From: Sideroxyarcus emersonii
Lineage (GTDB): Bacteria > Pseudomonadota > Gammaproteobacteria > Burkholderiales > Gallionellaceae
NCBI RefSeq assembly: GCF_021654335.1
Contig: NZ_AP023423.1
Span: 2,603,001 to 2,667,000, forward strand
Length of the DNA stretch: 64,000 nucleotides
Reading direction: 5' to 3'
Shown here: in pieces, positions 1-10,137 of the stretch
Position numbering within the stretch: position 1 is the first letter of the stretch
Layout of the letters: each line of letters starts with the position of its first letter
The notes under the pieces: generated by a model
The model's input: only the letters and a program-made list of their open reading frames with translations
Database searches by the model: none
What the model was told of the DNA's origin: nothing
Position numbers and translations under genes: made by a program

Positions 1-1
1 G

Positions 2-2584
2 CGCAACGTGCTGGAGAACCCCGGCTGGTACACCGCCTACACGCCTTACCAGGCCGAGATCGCGCAGGGTCGCCTGGAGGCGCTGCTGAACTTCCAGACC
101 ATGATCATCGACCTCACCGGCATGGAGATCGCCAACGCCTCGCTGCTGGACGAAGCCACGGCCGCCGCTGAAGCGATGACCATGCTGCACGGCCTGCGTT
201 CGCGCGAAGCCGCCGAGCAGGGCAAGAACAGCTTCTTCGTGTCGAACGAATGCTTCCCGCAGACCATCGAATTGCTGAAGACGCGCGCCAGGCCGCTCGG
301 CATCGAACTGGTGATCGGCGACTTCCGGGCCGTGACGCTGAACGACAAGCTGTACGGCGCCTTGCTGCAATACCCGACCGCCGACGGCGCGGTGCACGAC
401 TATGCCGATTTCGTGAAGCGCGCCAAGGCGCATGGCATGACCATCGCGGTCGCGGCCGACATCCTCAGCCTGGTGCTGCTCACGCCGCCGGGCGAATGGG
501 GCGCCGACGTGGTGCTGGGCTCGACACAGCGCTTCGGGGTGCCGATGGGCTACGGCGGCCCGCACGCCGCCTACTTTGCCTGCCGCGATGCGCACAAGCG
601 CTCGATGCCGGGGCGCATCATCGGCGTGTCGGTCGATGCCGACGGCAACCCGGCCCTGCGCATGGCGCTGCAGACGCGCGAACAACATATCCGCCGCGAG
701 AAGGCAACCTCCAACATCTGCACTGCGCAGGCGCTGCTGGCGATCATGGCCAGCATGTACGCGGTGTATCACGGGGCGAAAGGCCTGCGCGGCATCGCCG
801 GCCATGTGCACCAGTCCGCGGTGGCGCTGGCAGGCGAACTGAAAAAGCTGGGCTACACCCTGGCCGGAGGCGTGTTCTTCGACACGCTGAAGCTGATGCA
901 CACCGACAACGTGAAGATCCATGCGCTGGCCGAGGCAGCCCGGATCAACTTCCGTTACACCGGCGACGGACTGAGCATCTCGCTCGACCAGACCACTTCG
1001 GTCGATGACCTCAACGCCATCCTCGCGGTATTCGCACAGGCTGCGGGCAAGACCGCACCGACGCTTGCCGCGGTGCAGATCTCCGCCCAGACGTTGCTCG
1101 CGAAGCCGCGGTCATCGGCCATCCTGAGCCATCCGGTGTTCAACAGCTACCACTCCGAAACCGAGATGATGCGTTACATCAAGCGGCTGGAGAACAAGGA
1201 CCTGTCGCTGACGCACTCGATGATCTCGCTGGGTTCCTGCACCATGAAACTCAATGCGGCTTCCGAGATGCTGGCGCTGACCTGGCCCGCGTTCGCCAAC
1301 CTGCATCCTTTCGTGCCGCTGGAACAGGCCGAGGGCTACCAGGAGGTCATCGAGGGACTCAACTCGGCACTGACCGAGATCACCGGCTTCGCGCAGATGA
1401 GCTTCCAGCCCAACAGCGGCGCCTCCGGCGAATACGCCGGCCTGCTGGTGATCCAGGCGTACCATCGTTCGCGCGGCGAGGAGCAGCGCAACGTGGTGCT
1501 GATCCCCGCCTCCGCACACGGCACCAACCCCGCCAGCGCAGCGATGTGCGGCATGAACATCGTGGTGGTGAAGTGCGACAGCAAAGGCAACATCGATGTG
1601 GACGACCTGCGCGCCAAGGCGGAAGAACACAAGGCAGACCTGTCCTGCCTGATGGTGACCTACCCCAGCACGCACGGCGTGTATGAAGAAAGCATCAAGG
1701 ACATCACCGCGATCATCCACGCCAACGGCGGCCAGGTGTACATGGACGGCGCCAACATGAACGCGCAGGTCGGCCTCACCAGCCCCGGCAACATCGGCGC
1801 CGACGTGTGCCACCTCAACCTGCACAAGACTTTCGCCATCCCGCACGGCGGCGGCGGACCGGGCGCCGGCCCCATCGGCGTGGCCGCGCACCTCGCGCCG
1901 TTCCTGCCATCGCACCCGCTGGTCAAGGTCGGCGGCGCGCAGGGCATCCATGCGGTATCCGCAGCGCCCTACGGCAGCGCATTGATCCTGCTGATCTCCT
2001 ACGGCTACATCAAGATGATGGGCGGCAAGGGCCTGACCGAAGCAACCCGGATGGCAATCCTCAACGCCAACTACATCAAGGAATCGCTGAAGGACCACTA
2101 CCCCACGCTGTACAGCGGCGCGAACGGCCGTTGCGCACACGAGATGATCCTGAACTGCATCCCGTTCAAGCGCGATGCAGGCATCGAAGTGGCGGACATC
2201 GCAAAACGCCTGATGGACTTCGGCTTCCATGCGCCGACCACTTCCTTCCCGGTGGTGGACACGCTGATGGTGGAGCCGACCGAAAGCGAATCGAAGGCCG
2301 AACTGGATCGTTTCTGCGAGGCGATGATCGCGATTCGCGGCGAGATCGACCAGGTGCTGCTCGGCAAGGCGGACAAGAAAGACAACATCCTCAAGCATGC
2401 GCCGCATACCGCCAGGGCCGTGGTGGCAGATTCCTGGATGCGTCCCTATTCGCGCGAACAGGCGGCATTCCCCCTGCCCTGGGTGCGGGATAATAAATTC
2501 TGGCCGAGCGTCGCGCGGGTGGATAATGTATACGGCGACAAGAACCTGATCTGTTCCTGCCCGCCGATATCTAGCTACATCTGA
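2..2584 (+). CDS. gcvP: Glycine dehydrogenase (decarboxylating), P protein, 5' end missing
   Basis: PLP-dependent P protein of the glycine cleavage system. It decarboxylates glycine and passes the aminomethyl group to the lipoyl arm of the H protein in the cytosol. The frame is open to the left edge and the first visible residues ([17 protein letters not shown]) are internal to the family, so roughly the first 95 residues of a protein of about 950 lie outside the window. The GTG at position 8 is not the real start. The PLP lysine lies in [18 protein letters not shown], followed by the glycine-rich loop, and the C-terminus NLICSCPPI is typical. It is a single-chain P protein, not the split form. 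A palindromic repeat pair follows directly. Confidence 0.97.
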   Translation, partial: RNVLENPGWYTAYTPYQAEIAQGRLEALLNFQTMIIDLTGMEIANASLLDEATAAAEAMTMLHGLRSREAAEQGKNSFFVSNECFPQTIELLKTRARPLGIELVIGDFRAVTLNDKLYGALLQYPTADGAVHDYADFVKRAKAHGMTIAVAADILSLVLLTPPGEWGADVVLGSTQRFGVPMGYGGPHAAYFACRDAHKRSMPGRIIGVSVDADGNPALRMALQTREQHIRREKATSNICTAQALLAIMASMYAVYHGAKGLRGIAGHVHQSAVALAGELKKLGYTLAGGVFFDTLKLMHTDNVKIHALAEAARINFRYTGDGLSISLDQTTSVDDLNAILAVFAQAAGKTAPTLAAVQISAQTLLAKPRSSAILSHPVFNSYHSETEMMRYIKRLENKDLSLTHSMISLGSCTMKLNAASEMLALTWPAFANLHPFVPLEQAEGYQEVIEGLNSALTEITGFAQMSFQPNSGASGEYAGLLVIQAYHRSRGEEQRNVVLIPASAHGTNPASAAMCGMNIVVVKCDSKGNIDVDDLRAKAEEHKADLSCLMVTYPSTHGVYEESIKDITAIIHANGGQVYMDGANMNAQVGLTSPGNIGADVCHLNLHKTFAIPHGGGGPGAGPIGVAAHLAPFLPSHPLVKVGGAQGIHAVSAAPYGSALILLISYGYIKMMGGKGLTEATRMAILNANYIKESLKDHYPTLYSGANGRCAHEMILNCIPFKRDAGIEVADIAKRLMDFGFHAPTTSFPVVDTLMVEPTESESKAELDRFCEAMIAIRGEIDQVLLGKADKKDNILKHAPHTARAVVADSWMRPYSREQAAFPLPWVRDNKFWPSVARVDNVYGDKNLICSCPPISSYI

Positions 2585-2589
2585 TTGCC

Positions 2590-2708
2590 CCGTCATTCCG
2601 GCGAAGGCCGGAATCCAGCGGGTTTATTCAATATGCTTTTGAATTTTGTCCTCGCTGCGCGAGGGCCTGTTTTATCAAACTGGATTCCGGCCTTCGCCGG
2701 AATGACGG
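2590..2708. repeat. Inverted pair of palindromic intergenic repeats
   Basis: Two arms, 2590-2618 and 2680-2708, are exact reverse complements over about 28 bases. Each arm is itself a hairpin (TTCCGGC-gaag-GCCGGAA). The 61 bases between them show no gene. The pair fills the gcvP-tpx gap and resembles the REP-like palindromes common in proteobacterial intergenic DNA. The hairpins could also help end gcvP transcription, but no T-run follows them. Confidence 0.85.
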
Positions 2709-2727
2709 AAACTCTAGGAGACACATC

Positions 2728-3249
2728 ATGGCCAAAGAAAAAAATGAAAAACCCGCCACCACCCTCGGCGGCGCACCCGTCACCCTGTTCGGTACCTTCC
2801 CGGCCGTCGGACAGGCAGCACCCGATTTCACGCTGGTCGACAAGGACCTGAAGGATGTCTCGCTGCAGCACTTCGCCGGCAAGCGCAAGGTGCTCAACAT
2901 CGTGCCCAGCCTGGATACCGCCGTGTGCGCCACTTCCACGCGCAAGTTCAACGAGACCGCCGGCAAGCTGAACAACACCGTGGTGCTGGTGATCTCGGCT
3001 GACCTGCCGTTTGCGATGAGCCGCTTCTGCGTGGCGGAAGGGCTGCAGAACGTCGTCACGCTGTCGCTGATGCGCGGCCGCGATTTCATGCGCAATTACG
3101 GCGTGAAGATCGCCGACACCGCCCTGGCCGGACTGACGGCACGCGCCGTGCTGGTGCTCGACGACAAGGACCGGATCATCCACGCCGAGCTGGTGGACGA
3201 CATCAAGCACGAACCAGATTACGACGCAGCACTTGCTGTATTACGATAG
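2728..3249 (+). CDS. tpx: Thiol peroxidase (atypical 2-Cys peroxiredoxin)
   Basis: 173-residue thioredoxin-fold peroxidase that reduces hydrogen and alkyl peroxides using thioredoxin. The peroxidatic cysteine is C67 in [11 protein letters not shown] and the resolving cysteine is C101 in SRFCVAEG, at the spacing typical of Tpx. The length matches the family. The start ATG has an AGGAG site about 8 bases upstream, just after the palindromic repeat. It appears to be a single-gene transcription unit between gcvP and a PfkB kinase. Confidence 0.96.
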   Translation: MAKEKNEKPATTLGGAPVTLFGTFPAVGQAAPDFTLVDKDLKDVSLQHFAGKRKVLNIVPSLDTAVCATSTRKFNETAGKLNNTVVLVISADLPFAMSRFCVAEGLQNVVTLSLMRGRDFMRNYGVKIADTALAGLTARAVLVLDDKDRIIHAELVDDIKHEPDYDAALAVLR

Positions 3250-3288
3250 ACGGCAGCATTTACCAACCCGCCCATTTCCCGAGACGAC

Positions 3289-4227
3289 ATGAAGACATTG
3301 ATTTGCGGTTCCATGGCCTACGACACCATCATGGTGTTCAAGGACCAGTTCAAGAAACACATCCTGCCCGAACAGATCCACATCCTGAACGTCGCCTTCC
3401 TAGTGCCGGAAATGCGCCGCGAATATGGCGGCTGTGCCGGCAACATCGCCTACAACCTGCAACTGCTGGGCGGCCATCCGCTGATCATGGCGACGGTCGG
3501 CGACGATTTCGCCCCCTACGCGCAACGCCTGGAGAACCTCGGCCTGCCGCAGACGCATATCCGCCATGTACCGGGAAACTTCACCGGCCAGGCCTTCATC
3601 ACCACCGACCTCGACGACAACCAGATCACCGCGTTCCACCCTGGGGCGATGGGGTACTCGCACCTCAACCATGTCGCCGACGCGAAGGAAGCCACGCTCG
3701 GCATCGTCTCGCCGGACGGGCGCGACGGCATGCTGCAGCACGCGCGCGATTTCGCCGAGGCCGGCATCCCCTTCGTGTTCGACCCGGGCCAGGGCATGCC
3801 GATGTTCTCCGGCAACGAACTGATGGATTTCATCGAACAGGCCACCTACGTCACGGTGAACGATTACGAGGCCAAGCTGTTGCAGGACAAGACCGGCAAG
3901 ACGCTGGCCGAGATCGCGCAGCGCGTCAACGCGCTGATCGTCACGCTAGGCGGCGACGGCTCGCTGATCTACGCCGACGGCAAGCAGATCGCCATCCCGA
4001 CGCCGAAGCCCAAGGCCATCGTCGACCCCACCGGTTGCGGCGACGCCTATCGCGCCGGCCTGCTGCACGGCATCCAGCAGGGCTGGGACTGGGAAACCAC
4101 GGGGCGCCTGGCCTCGCTGATGGGCTCGCTGAAGATCGCCAGCCGCGGCGGGCAGAACCACAAGTACTCGCGCGCCGAACTGGCCGATCTGTACAAACAG
4201 CATTTCGGTTCCCGCATCGCGTTGTAG
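3289..4227 (+). CDS. PfkB/ribokinase-family carbohydrate or nucleoside kinase
   Basis: 312-residue kinase of the ribokinase fold. Visible motifs are GGCAGNIAYNL (residues 47-57, substrate-side glycine motif) and DPTGCGDAYRAG (246-257), where D252 is the expected catalytic base and the glycines form the anion hole. Family members phosphorylate sugars or nucleosides such as adenosine with ATP. The substrate cannot be told from sequence alone. The ATG has only a weak purine stretch before it. A palindromic repeat pair follows the stop codon, so tpx plus this gene form a segment bounded by such repeats. Confidence 0.88.
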   Translation: MKTLICGSMAYDTIMVFKDQFKKHILPEQIHILNVAFLVPEMRREYGGCAGNIAYNLQLLGGHPLIMATVGDDFAPYAQRLENLGLPQTHIRHVPGNFTGQAFITTDLDDNQITAFHPGAMGYSHLNHVADAKEATLGIVSPDGRDGMLQHARDFAEAGIPFVFDPGQGMPMFSGNELMDFIEQATYVTVNDYEAKLLQDKTGKTLAEIAQRVNALIVTLGGDGSLIYADGKQIAIPTPKPKAIVDPTGCGDAYRAGLLHGIQQGWDWETTGRLASLMGSLKIASRGGQNHKYSRAELADLYKQHFGSRIAL

Positions 4228-4233
4228 AAGTTG

Positions 4234-4360
4234 CGTCATTCCGGCGCAGGCCGGAATCCAGTTAATCAATAATTCTGCGTAGCAGACAAAGCACGATTGT
4301 TGATGTCCGCTTCACGGGGTTTGTTAATTGGCTGGATTCCGGCCTGCGCCGGAATGACAG
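4234..4360. repeat. Second inverted pair of palindromic intergenic repeats
   Basis: Arms at 4234-4261 and 4332-4360 are near-perfect reverse complements. They belong to the same family as the arms at 2590-2708 but carry a loop variant (CCGGC-gcag-GCCGG instead of gaag). The roughly 70 bases between the arms are AT-richer and contain no gene. Confidence 0.83.
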
Positions 4361-4374
4361 GAAAAGGAGGCAGC

Positions 4375-4953
4375 ATGAAGATCCCGCGCATGACTGTGAT
4401 CACCTTGGGCGTATCCGACCTTGCCCGCTCCACCGACTTTTATCGCGAGATCTTCTCGACGCCGCCCATCACGCAATACGAAGGCGTTACCTTCATCCCG
4501 CTGCCCGGCGTGTGGCTTTCGCTGTACCCGCTGGAAAAACTTGCCGAGGATATCGGCATCGAGATGCCTGCGCCGCGGCCGGGACATCTTGCAGAACCTC
4601 CGCAAACACCCTTGGTACAAGGCGCCCGCAGCGAAGCGACTGGCACATACGTGGCGGGGCGACGCGGCAGCACGCACCTCATGCCCGCGCATGCTGCGGG
4701 ACCGGCAGGCGCTTCTGCCCGCTCCGCCTTCCGCGGCTTCACCCTGGCCTATAACGCGCGCAGCAAGGATGAGATCGCCAGTATCTTCGCCCATGCCGCC
4801 AGGGCAGGTGCCCACATCGCCAAAGCGCCGCAGGATACTTTCTGGGGCGGCCATAGCGGTTACTTCAGCGACCCGGACGGGCATTACTGGGAAGTGGCAT
4901 GGGGCCCGATGTTCGACTTCAGCGAACACGGCGATCTGCGGTTCAGGGAGTGA
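4375..4953 (+). CDS. VOC-family (glyoxalase/bleomycin-resistance fold) protein with internal insert
   Basis: 192 residues from the ATG at 4375, chosen because AAGGAGG lies about 6 bases upstream. The N-terminal part (MTVITLGVSDLARSTDFYRE) and the C-terminal part (DTFWGGHSGYFSDPDGHYWE, ending in the metal-ligand-type Glu) are typical of the vicinal oxygen chelate fold. Between EKLAEDIG and FRGFTLAYN is a segment of about 45 residues, rich in Ala, Gly, Pro and Arg, that I would not expect in this small family. The reading frame stays open, so the protein is probably made. The substrate is unknown. Confidence 0.85.
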   Translation: MKIPRMTVITLGVSDLARSTDFYREIFSTPPITQYEGVTFIPLPGVWLSLYPLEKLAEDIGIEMPAPRPGHLAEPPQTPLVQGARSEATGTYVAGRRGSTHLMPAHAAGPAGASARSAFRGFTLAYNARSKDEIASIFAHAARAGAHIAKAPQDTFWGGHSGYFSDPDGHYWEVAWGPMFDFSEHGDLRFRE

Positions 4954-4995
4954 AGCGCTCACGGCGCCACCCTTGCAAGCAGCACGACTTATCCC

Positions 4996-5883
4996 ATGCA
5001 AGCCAAACTCTTCACTTTGATTTCCGGCGCCATCAGCGATGCAACGGAGCGCCCGTTCACGGTGCGCAATGCGCCCCGGGTCGGCGGCGGCGACATCAAT
5101 GAAACGTTCTGCCTGGAAGGTACGGAAGGCGCACGCTATTTCCTCAAGCTCAACGAGGAGCGGCATCATTCCATGTTCGTGGCGGAAGCCGCCGGACTGG
5201 ACGCCATCGCCGCCACCGGCACATTGCGCGTGCCGCACCCGATAGCGCACGGCATCGCGGACGGCCACAGCTATCTGGTGCTGGAGTATCTGGCATTGAA
5301 CCCGCGCGGCGATGCGCGTTCGCTCGGCGAACAACTCGCCGCACTGCATCGCTGCTCGAACGGCCAGTTCGGCTTCGCTCGCGACAATTTCATCGGCAGT
5401 ACGCCGCAGCCGAACAAATGGACATCAGACTGGACCGCCTTCTGGCGCGAGCATCGACTTGGGTTCCAGTTGCAGCTTGCGGCAAAGAACGGCTACGGCG
5501 GCCGACTGCAAAGCCTCGGTGAGAAACTGCTGGAAACGCTGCCCGTCTTCTTTGCCGGTCATGCACCGCGGCCCGCGCTGCTGCACGGCGACCTGTGGGG
5601 CGGCAACCACGCCTATCTGGCGGATGGCACACCCACGATATTCGACCCCGCCGCCTATTACGGCGACCGCGAGTGCGACCTCGCGATGACGGAACTTTTC
5701 GGCGGCTACGGCGCGGACTTCCATGCCGCCTATCGCGCCGCCTGGCCGCTGGATGACGGCTACGCAGAACGCCGCGATCTGTACAATCTCTACCATATCC
5801 TCAACCACGCCAACCTGTTCGGCGGCGGATATGCGCGCCAGGCCGAACAGATGATGCAAAGGTTGTTGGCCGCGACCGCCTGA
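4996..5883 (+). CDS. Fructosamine-3-kinase family protein
   Basis: 295-residue protein of the fructosamine/ketosamine kinase family, an aminoglycoside-phosphotransferase-like fold. Family members phosphorylate sugars attached to amines, which destabilises the adduct and repairs glycated proteins or metabolites. K51 in YFLKLN fits the ATP-binding lysine. HGDLWGGN (197-204) is the catalytic loop with D199, and FDPAAYYGDRECDLAM carries the metal-binding D217. The ribosome site before the ATG is weak. The gene lies between a VOC-family gene and the cold-shock gene. Confidence 0.9.
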   Translation: MQAKLFTLISGAISDATERPFTVRNAPRVGGGDINETFCLEGTEGARYFLKLNEERHHSMFVAEAAGLDAIAATGTLRVPHPIAHGIADGHSYLVLEYLALNPRGDARSLGEQLAALHRCSNGQFGFARDNFIGSTPQPNKWTSDWTAFWREHRLGFQLQLAAKNGYGGRLQSLGEKLLETLPVFFAGHAPRPALLHGDLWGGNHAYLADGTPTIFDPAAYYGDRECDLAMTELFGGYGADFHAAYRAAWPLDDGYAERRDLYNLYHILNHANLFGGGYARQAEQMMQRLLAATA

Positions 5884-6064
5884 ATATTTCGTTTGCTATT
5901 CTCCCCGATACAGTCCATAGTGCGTTCCGCGATCCTCAAGTCTGTCGTGGTTGTCTGGTTAGTCTCCGTATTCTGCGGTAATCCTTCCTTCATCTTCTTG
6001 CCGTCTTGAACTTCGCCCTAGCGTGGGGCTTTGCCCCCTTTATCAGTTTTACAGGAGATTCAAA

Positions 6065-6271
6065 ATGGCAACAGGTACAGTCAAGTGGTTCAACGATTCC
6101 AAGGGCTTCGGCTTCATCACCCCATCCAATGGCGGCGATGATCTCTTCGCCCACTTTTCCGCGATCCAGAGCTCGGGTTTCAAGACCCTGGCCGAAGGAC
6201 AGCAAGTCAGTTTCGACGTCGTTGCCGGCCCCAAAGGCCAGCAGGCAGCGAACATCCGCGCAGCGGAATAA
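6065..6271 (+). CDS. Cold-shock protein, CspA family
   Basis: 68-residue single cold-shock domain that binds single-stranded RNA and DNA. RNP1 (KGFGFI) and RNP2 (DLFAHF) are both visible. The ATG at 6065 is preceded by CAGGAG at a suitable distance, and an upstream in-frame ATG at 6023 would add residues not found in the family. The 180-base gap before it has no gene and could hold the long structured leader typical of csp mRNAs, although I cannot show its fold. A clear terminator follows at 6321. Confidence 0.96.
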   Translation: MATGTVKWFNDSKGFGFITPSNGGDDLFAHFSAIQSSGFKTLAEGQQVSFDVVAGPKGQQAANIRAAE

Positions 6272-6320
6272 ATGGTCAGGCAGGCATGGCGCATCGCCAT
6301 GCCGTCAGTCCTAACTATGA

Positions 6321-6347
6321 GCCCGGCACCTGCCGGGCTTTTTGTTT
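6321..6347 (+). terminator. Rho-independent terminator after the cold-shock gene
   Basis: Perfect 7-bp GC stem (GCCCGGC / GCCGGGC) with the loop ACCT, followed by TTTTTGTTT. It lies between the csp stop and infA, so infA probably has its own promoter or relies on read-through. Confidence 0.85.
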
Positions 6348-6371
6348 CCGAATCCCCCAGGAGGATTGGCC

Positions 6372-6632
6372 ATGGCCAAAGAAGAACTGCTTGAAATGAA
6401 CGGCGTGGTGGACGAAATCCTGCCGGATTCGCGCTTTCGCGTGACGCTCGACAACGGGCACAAACTCATCGCATACAGCGCGGGCAAGATGCAGAAACAC
6501 CACATCCGCATCGTTGCGGGCGACAAGGTCTCGCTGGAACTCTCGCCCTACGACCTGAGCAAGGGACGCATCACGTTCCGCCATATCGAAGGCCGCGGTC
6601 CCGCGGTCCCGCAACAGAAACGCCGATTCTGA
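6372..6632 (+). CDS. infA: Translation initiation factor IF-1, extended form
   Basis: 86-residue S1-like OB-fold protein that binds the 30S A site during initiation. The core ([20 protein letters not shown], then [14 protein letters not shown] and [15 protein letters not shown]) is unmistakable IF-1. It is about 14 residues longer than the usual 72 because of a basic tail ending QQKRRF, which fits the second IF-1 copy found in betaproteobacteria. CAGGAGG lies about 8 bases before the ATG. The neighbouring cold-shock gene suggests a role in translation during cold or stress, which is inference. Confidence 0.94.
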   Translation: MAKEELLEMNGVVDEILPDSRFRVTLDNGHKLIAYSAGKMQKHHIRIVAGDKVSLELSPYDLSKGRITFRHIEGRGPAVPQQKRRF

Positions 6633-6705
6633 CGGCGCCTCAACATCGTTCCGGCCGGGGCCGCCTGGAGATTGCCGAAGCAGTGCGATCTGCCCTCTCC
6701 CGGCC

Positions 6706-7527
6706 CTACCAGTTCTGCGCTACCGGGTTCTTGCAGCTCACCTGGAATAATTGGCGGTCTTCCAGCCGGATGGCGGTCATCGGCCCGCCCCACAGGCATC
6801 CGGTATCCAGGGCGATGACATTGGGCATGACTTTCAGCCCCAGGGCAGACCAGTGGCCGAAAATGACCGTGGCTTTCCGGCTCTTGCGATCGGGCACCTC
6901 GAACCAGGGCAGGTAGCCCTCCGGGATGTGTTCCACTTCTCCCTTGAACCTGAACTCCATCTCACCCTGCAGGGTGCAGATGCGCATGCGGGTAAAGGCG
7001 TTGACGATGACGCGCAGGCGTTTGTAGCCGGCAAGGTCGTCATCCCAGGCATGCGGGGTATTGCCGTACATGCGTGCGAGAAAAGTCGCGTAATCCGGGC
7101 CGCGCAGCGCATCCTCGACCTCGCGGGCAAGACTGGCCGCCTGCTTGACACTCCATTGCGGCAGCAGGCCGGCATGAACCAGCATGTAGTCCCCTTCCGC
7201 ATGGACCAGGCGCTGCTGGCGCAGCCAGGCAAGCAGTTCGTCACGGTCCGGCGCAGCCAATATCTCATCCAGCGTATCGGTCCGGTGCAGTTCCGCCGCG
7301 CCCTCGGCCACAGCCAACAGGTGCAGGTCATGGTTGCCGAGGACGGTGATCGCACTATCCCCCAGCGATCTGACCAGGCGCAGCACCTGCAGCGAACCGG
7401 GCCCGCGATTGACCAGGTCGCCCACCAGCCATAACCTGTCCTGCGCAGGATCGAAGCGTATCTGCTCCAGCATCTGCTGCAGCTCGATGTAACACCCCTG
7501 GATATCGCCTACGGCATAGACCGCCAT
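6706..7527 (-). CDS. apaH: Symmetrical bis(5'-nucleosyl)-tetraphosphatase
   Basis: 273-residue metallophosphoesterase that splits Ap4A into two ADP. Metal-binding signatures are in order: GDIQG (7-11), GDLVNRG (36-42) and GNHD (64-67). The length matches the E. coli enzyme. It is transcribed away from the polysaccharide locus, and the 114-base gap to the MBOAT gene must hold divergent promoters. Confidence 0.96.
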   Translation of the reverse strand: MAVYAVGDIQGCYIELQQMLEQIRFDPAQDRLWLVGDLVNRGPGSLQVLRLVRSLGDSAITVLGNHDLHLLAVAEGAAELHRTDTLDEILAAPDRDELLAWLRQQRLVHAEGDYMLVHAGLLPQWSVKQAASLAREVEDALRGPDYATFLARMYGNTPHAWDDDLAGYKRLRVIVNAFTRMRICTLQGEMEFRFKGEVEHIPEGYLPWFEVPDRKSRKATVIFGHWSALGLKVMPNVIALDTGCLWGGPMTAIRLEDRQLFQVSCKNPVAQNW

Positions 7528-7641
7528 TTCTTGTTCCCGCCCGTTTGTCTGTAAAATAGAGTAACAGAAATTTCCGAAGCCTCGATGAAACCGACTCCAT
7601 CCAACCTGCCAACCTTTGGCTGCATTGCCAAAAGCTGATCG

Positions 7642-9129
7642 ATGCTATTCAACTCCTACGGTTTCATCTTCCTGTTCCTGCCCGTCGTGTTGCTGGGCTT
7701 CTATCAGTTGGCCCGCATCCACCATGCCTATGCGGGTGCCTGGCTGGCGATCTCGTCGCTGTTCTTCTACGGTTACTGGAACCCCGCCTATGTCGGGCTG
7801 CTGCTCGGCTCGATCATCTGCAACTACGCTTTCGGCATGTGGATCGCCAAGGCTGGCGTGCAACAGGCTGCGGCACGCAAGAAACAGCTGCTGGTCTTTG
7901 CACTGACGGCCAACCTGCTGTTGCTGGGCTATTTCAAGTACACCAATTTCTTCCTTTCCAGCGTGAACAGCCTGGCCGGGGCCAGCCTGTCGCTGGGCGA
8001 CATCATCCTGCCGCTGGGCATTTCGTTCTTCACCTTTACCCAGATCGCCTTCCTGGTCGATACCTACCAGGGCAAGGTGAAGGAATACAACTTCGTGCAT
8101 TACGTGCTGTTCGTCACTTACTTCCCTCACCTGATCGCCGGGCCGGTACTGCATCACAAGGACATGATGCCCCAGTTCGCGCATAACTCTACCTATCGCA
8201 TCAACTGGGACCATGTCGCCACCGGGTTGCTGCTGTTCACGCTGGGGCTGTGCAAGAAGGTACTGTGGGCGGATTCGATCGCTCCGTTCGCTACCGCCAT
8301 CTTCGACGGCGCCCAGCACGGCATGACGACCGGCATGTTGCCCACGATCTACGAAGCATGGTCGGGAGCGCTCGCCTATACGCTGCAGATCTATTTCGAT
8401 TTCTCCGGCTACACCGACATGGCACTGGGCATCGCATTGATGTTCAACATCCACCTGCCGATCAACTTCAATTCTCCATACAAATCGACCAGCATCATCG
8501 AATTCTGGCGACGCTGGCACATCACGCTCTCCACCTTCCTGCGCGATTACCTGTACATCCCGCTGGGTGGCAACCGTCACGGCAAGCTGCGCCGCTACGC
8601 GAACCTGATGACGACCATGCTGCTGGGTGGACTGTGGCACGGCGCAGGATGGACGTTCGTGATCTGGGGAGCGCTGCATGGTGCCTATCTCGTCATCAAC
8701 AATCTGTGGCGCGATCTCGTGTCGGAGAAATACTTGCGCTGGATCCCGAACTGGCTGGGTGCGCTGGCTGGCGGCACACTGACCTTCATCGCCGTCGTGG
8801 CTGCATGGGTGGTATTCCGCGCGGGCAACCTGGAACAGGCACTGGTCATCCTGAAAGCGATGTTCGGCATCGCGGCCCGGCCAATCCCGTTCGATGCGGT
8901 CATCCATGGCAACCTGCTGTTACTGACTGATATGTCGGGTCGCGACCTGCTGCGCTTGCTGGTACCTGGGTTGCTTTGGGTATGGCTGTTGCCGAACTCA
9001 ACGCACATCCGTTTTATCAAGAACAGTGCACTGCTCGCCGCACTTCAAGCTGTCGTCGTTCTCGGCTTGCTTTATCTGGTGTTAGATCAGTTCGGCAGCT
9101 ACAGCCCCTTCCTCTATTTCCAGTTCTGA
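7642..9129 (+). CDS. MBOAT-family membrane O-acyltransferase (AlgI-like)
   Basis: 495-residue polytopic membrane protein with roughly ten hydrophobic helices. Signatures are [20 protein letters not shown] (with H293) and [20 protein letters not shown] (with H333 and H346). H333 matches the catalytic histidine of AlgI. Such proteins move acetyl groups across the inner membrane for O-acetylation of exported polysaccharide. The next gene, 1 base downstream, encodes an SGNH-type partner, as in alginate, cellulose and peptidoglycan acetylation systems. It is the first polysaccharide-modifying gene of the large locus. Confidence 0.93.
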   Translation: MLFNSYGFIFLFLPVVLLGFYQLARIHHAYAGAWLAISSLFFYGYWNPAYVGLLLGSIICNYAFGMWIAKAGVQQAAARKKQLLVFALTANLLLLGYFKYTNFFLSSVNSLAGASLSLGDIILPLGISFFTFTQIAFLVDTYQGKVKEYNFVHYVLFVTYFPHLIAGPVLHHKDMMPQFAHNSTYRINWDHVATGLLLFTLGLCKKVLWADSIAPFATAIFDGAQHGMTTGMLPTIYEAWSGALAYTLQIYFDFSGYTDMALGIALMFNIHLPINFNSPYKSTSIIEFWRRWHITLSTFLRDYLYIPLGGNRHGKLRRYANLMTTMLLGGLWHGAGWTFVIWGALHGAYLVINNLWRDLVSEKYLRWIPNWLGALAGGTLTFIAVVAAWVVFRAGNLEQALVILKAMFGIAARPIPFDAVIHGNLLLLTDMSGRDLLRLLVPGLLWVWLLPNSTHIRFIKNSALLAALQAVVVLGLLYLVLDQFGSYSPFLYFQF

Positions 9130-9130
9130 C

Positions 9131-10135
9131 ATGAAACACGCCAAGTATTTTTCCATCTTCGTGTTCACCGTACTACTGGGCTACGGCGCAGTAGCCTTCT
9201 ACTTCTTGCCAATGGCAACTTTCCAAGGTGAACTGACACGCATGGCCCTCCTGCCCGAATCGCTATTCGGCTGGACCAAACCGCAACCACAGCTGGATAT
9301 GAAGTGGATGCAGCAAGCCACGATGAAAAGCGCCGATGTGCTGGTCATAGGCGATAGCTTCTCCGAAAGCCGCGTCTGGCAAACCATATTGACGCAGCAT
9401 GGCTTGAAAGTGCGCACCGAATCCTGGGACAGTATGCGCGGCATCTGCGCCGACTTCATGCCTTGGCTACGCGCACAAGGCTTCACTGGCAGATATGTAG
9501 TACTCGAATCTATCGAACGCAATCTGGTGGATGACCTGAATAAATCGGTTGCCTGCCAGCAGATGCAATACCATCCAAACTTAAAAACCGATGCCCCCCG
9601 TTATCCGCCGATCGTTGATTTCGATATAAACCGAGGCAACTATGCCGGCAAACTCTCCACGGGCATTCAAACACAGTTGCACGTCCTGCAATATGAGCGT
9701 TTGCAGCAATCTGCGAATTTCAAGCGCTGGCTACTGCCAAACGAGGTCCAGCTGGAACGAGTAGCGAACGGTTGCGGACTATTTAGCCACCTGCGCTGCA
9801 ACGATTCACTCTTTTACACACTGGATAAACCGGAGGAGGTAAGCGACATCGCGCTGCAAGACATCGAGATCCTCAACCACCGCTTGGTCGGAATCACGCC
9901 GATCTGGGTTTTTGTGCCCAATAAATCTACGAGCTATCTTTATCCGGGCAAGCAATTCTGGAACATGGCAGAACAGCGATTCCATGCCCCCAATCTGCTG
10001 CACATGACTCAACAGGCAATCCAGGCGAAGACCATCGATCTTTACCCGGCAAACAACACGCACTTCTCGACCACAGGATACCTGTTAATGGGCAATGAAA
10101 TTTTCAAGGCGATGGAGCAACAACAGCATCAATAA
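9131..10135 (+). CDS. SGNH/AlgX-like periplasmic acetyltransferase partner
   Basis: 334 residues with one N-terminal membrane anchor (about residues 7-28) and a presumably periplasmic body. GDSFSES (74-80) places a nucleophile at S76. The C-terminal NNTHFSTTGY (308-317) carries H311, although the usual Asp of a DxxH pair is Asn here. It is co-transcribed with the MBOAT gene. The likely job is transfer of the acetyl group, delivered across the membrane, onto a sugar of the polysaccharide. The assignment rests on the motif, topology and operon partner. Confidence 0.75.
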   Translation: MKHAKYFSIFVFTVLLGYGAVAFYFLPMATFQGELTRMALLPESLFGWTKPQPQLDMKWMQQATMKSADVLVIGDSFSESRVWQTILTQHGLKVRTESWDSMRGICADFMPWLRAQGFTGRYVVLESIERNLVDDLNKSVACQQMQYHPNLKTDAPRYPPIVDFDINRGNYAGKLSTGIQTQLHVLQYERLQQSANFKRWLLPNEVQLERVANGCGLFSHLRCNDSLFYTLDKPEEVSDIALQDIEILNHRLVGITPIWVFVPNKSTSYLYPGKQFWNMAEQRFHAPNLLHMTQQAIQAKTIDLYPANNTHFSTTGYLLMGNEIFKAMEQQQHQ

Positions 10136-10137
10136 CA

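Noticed and set aside
1112..2596. 494-codon open frame on the minus strand inside gcvP
   Set aside because: GC-rich third positions in gcvP produce long shadow frames. The product is low-complexity His/Val/Ala/Gly-rich with no family motif, and gcvP itself is certain.
7585..7638. 17-codon open frame just before the MBOAT gene
   Set aside because: It could be a leader peptide, but there is no clear ribosome site, no regulatory codon run and no hairpin, so it is not supported.
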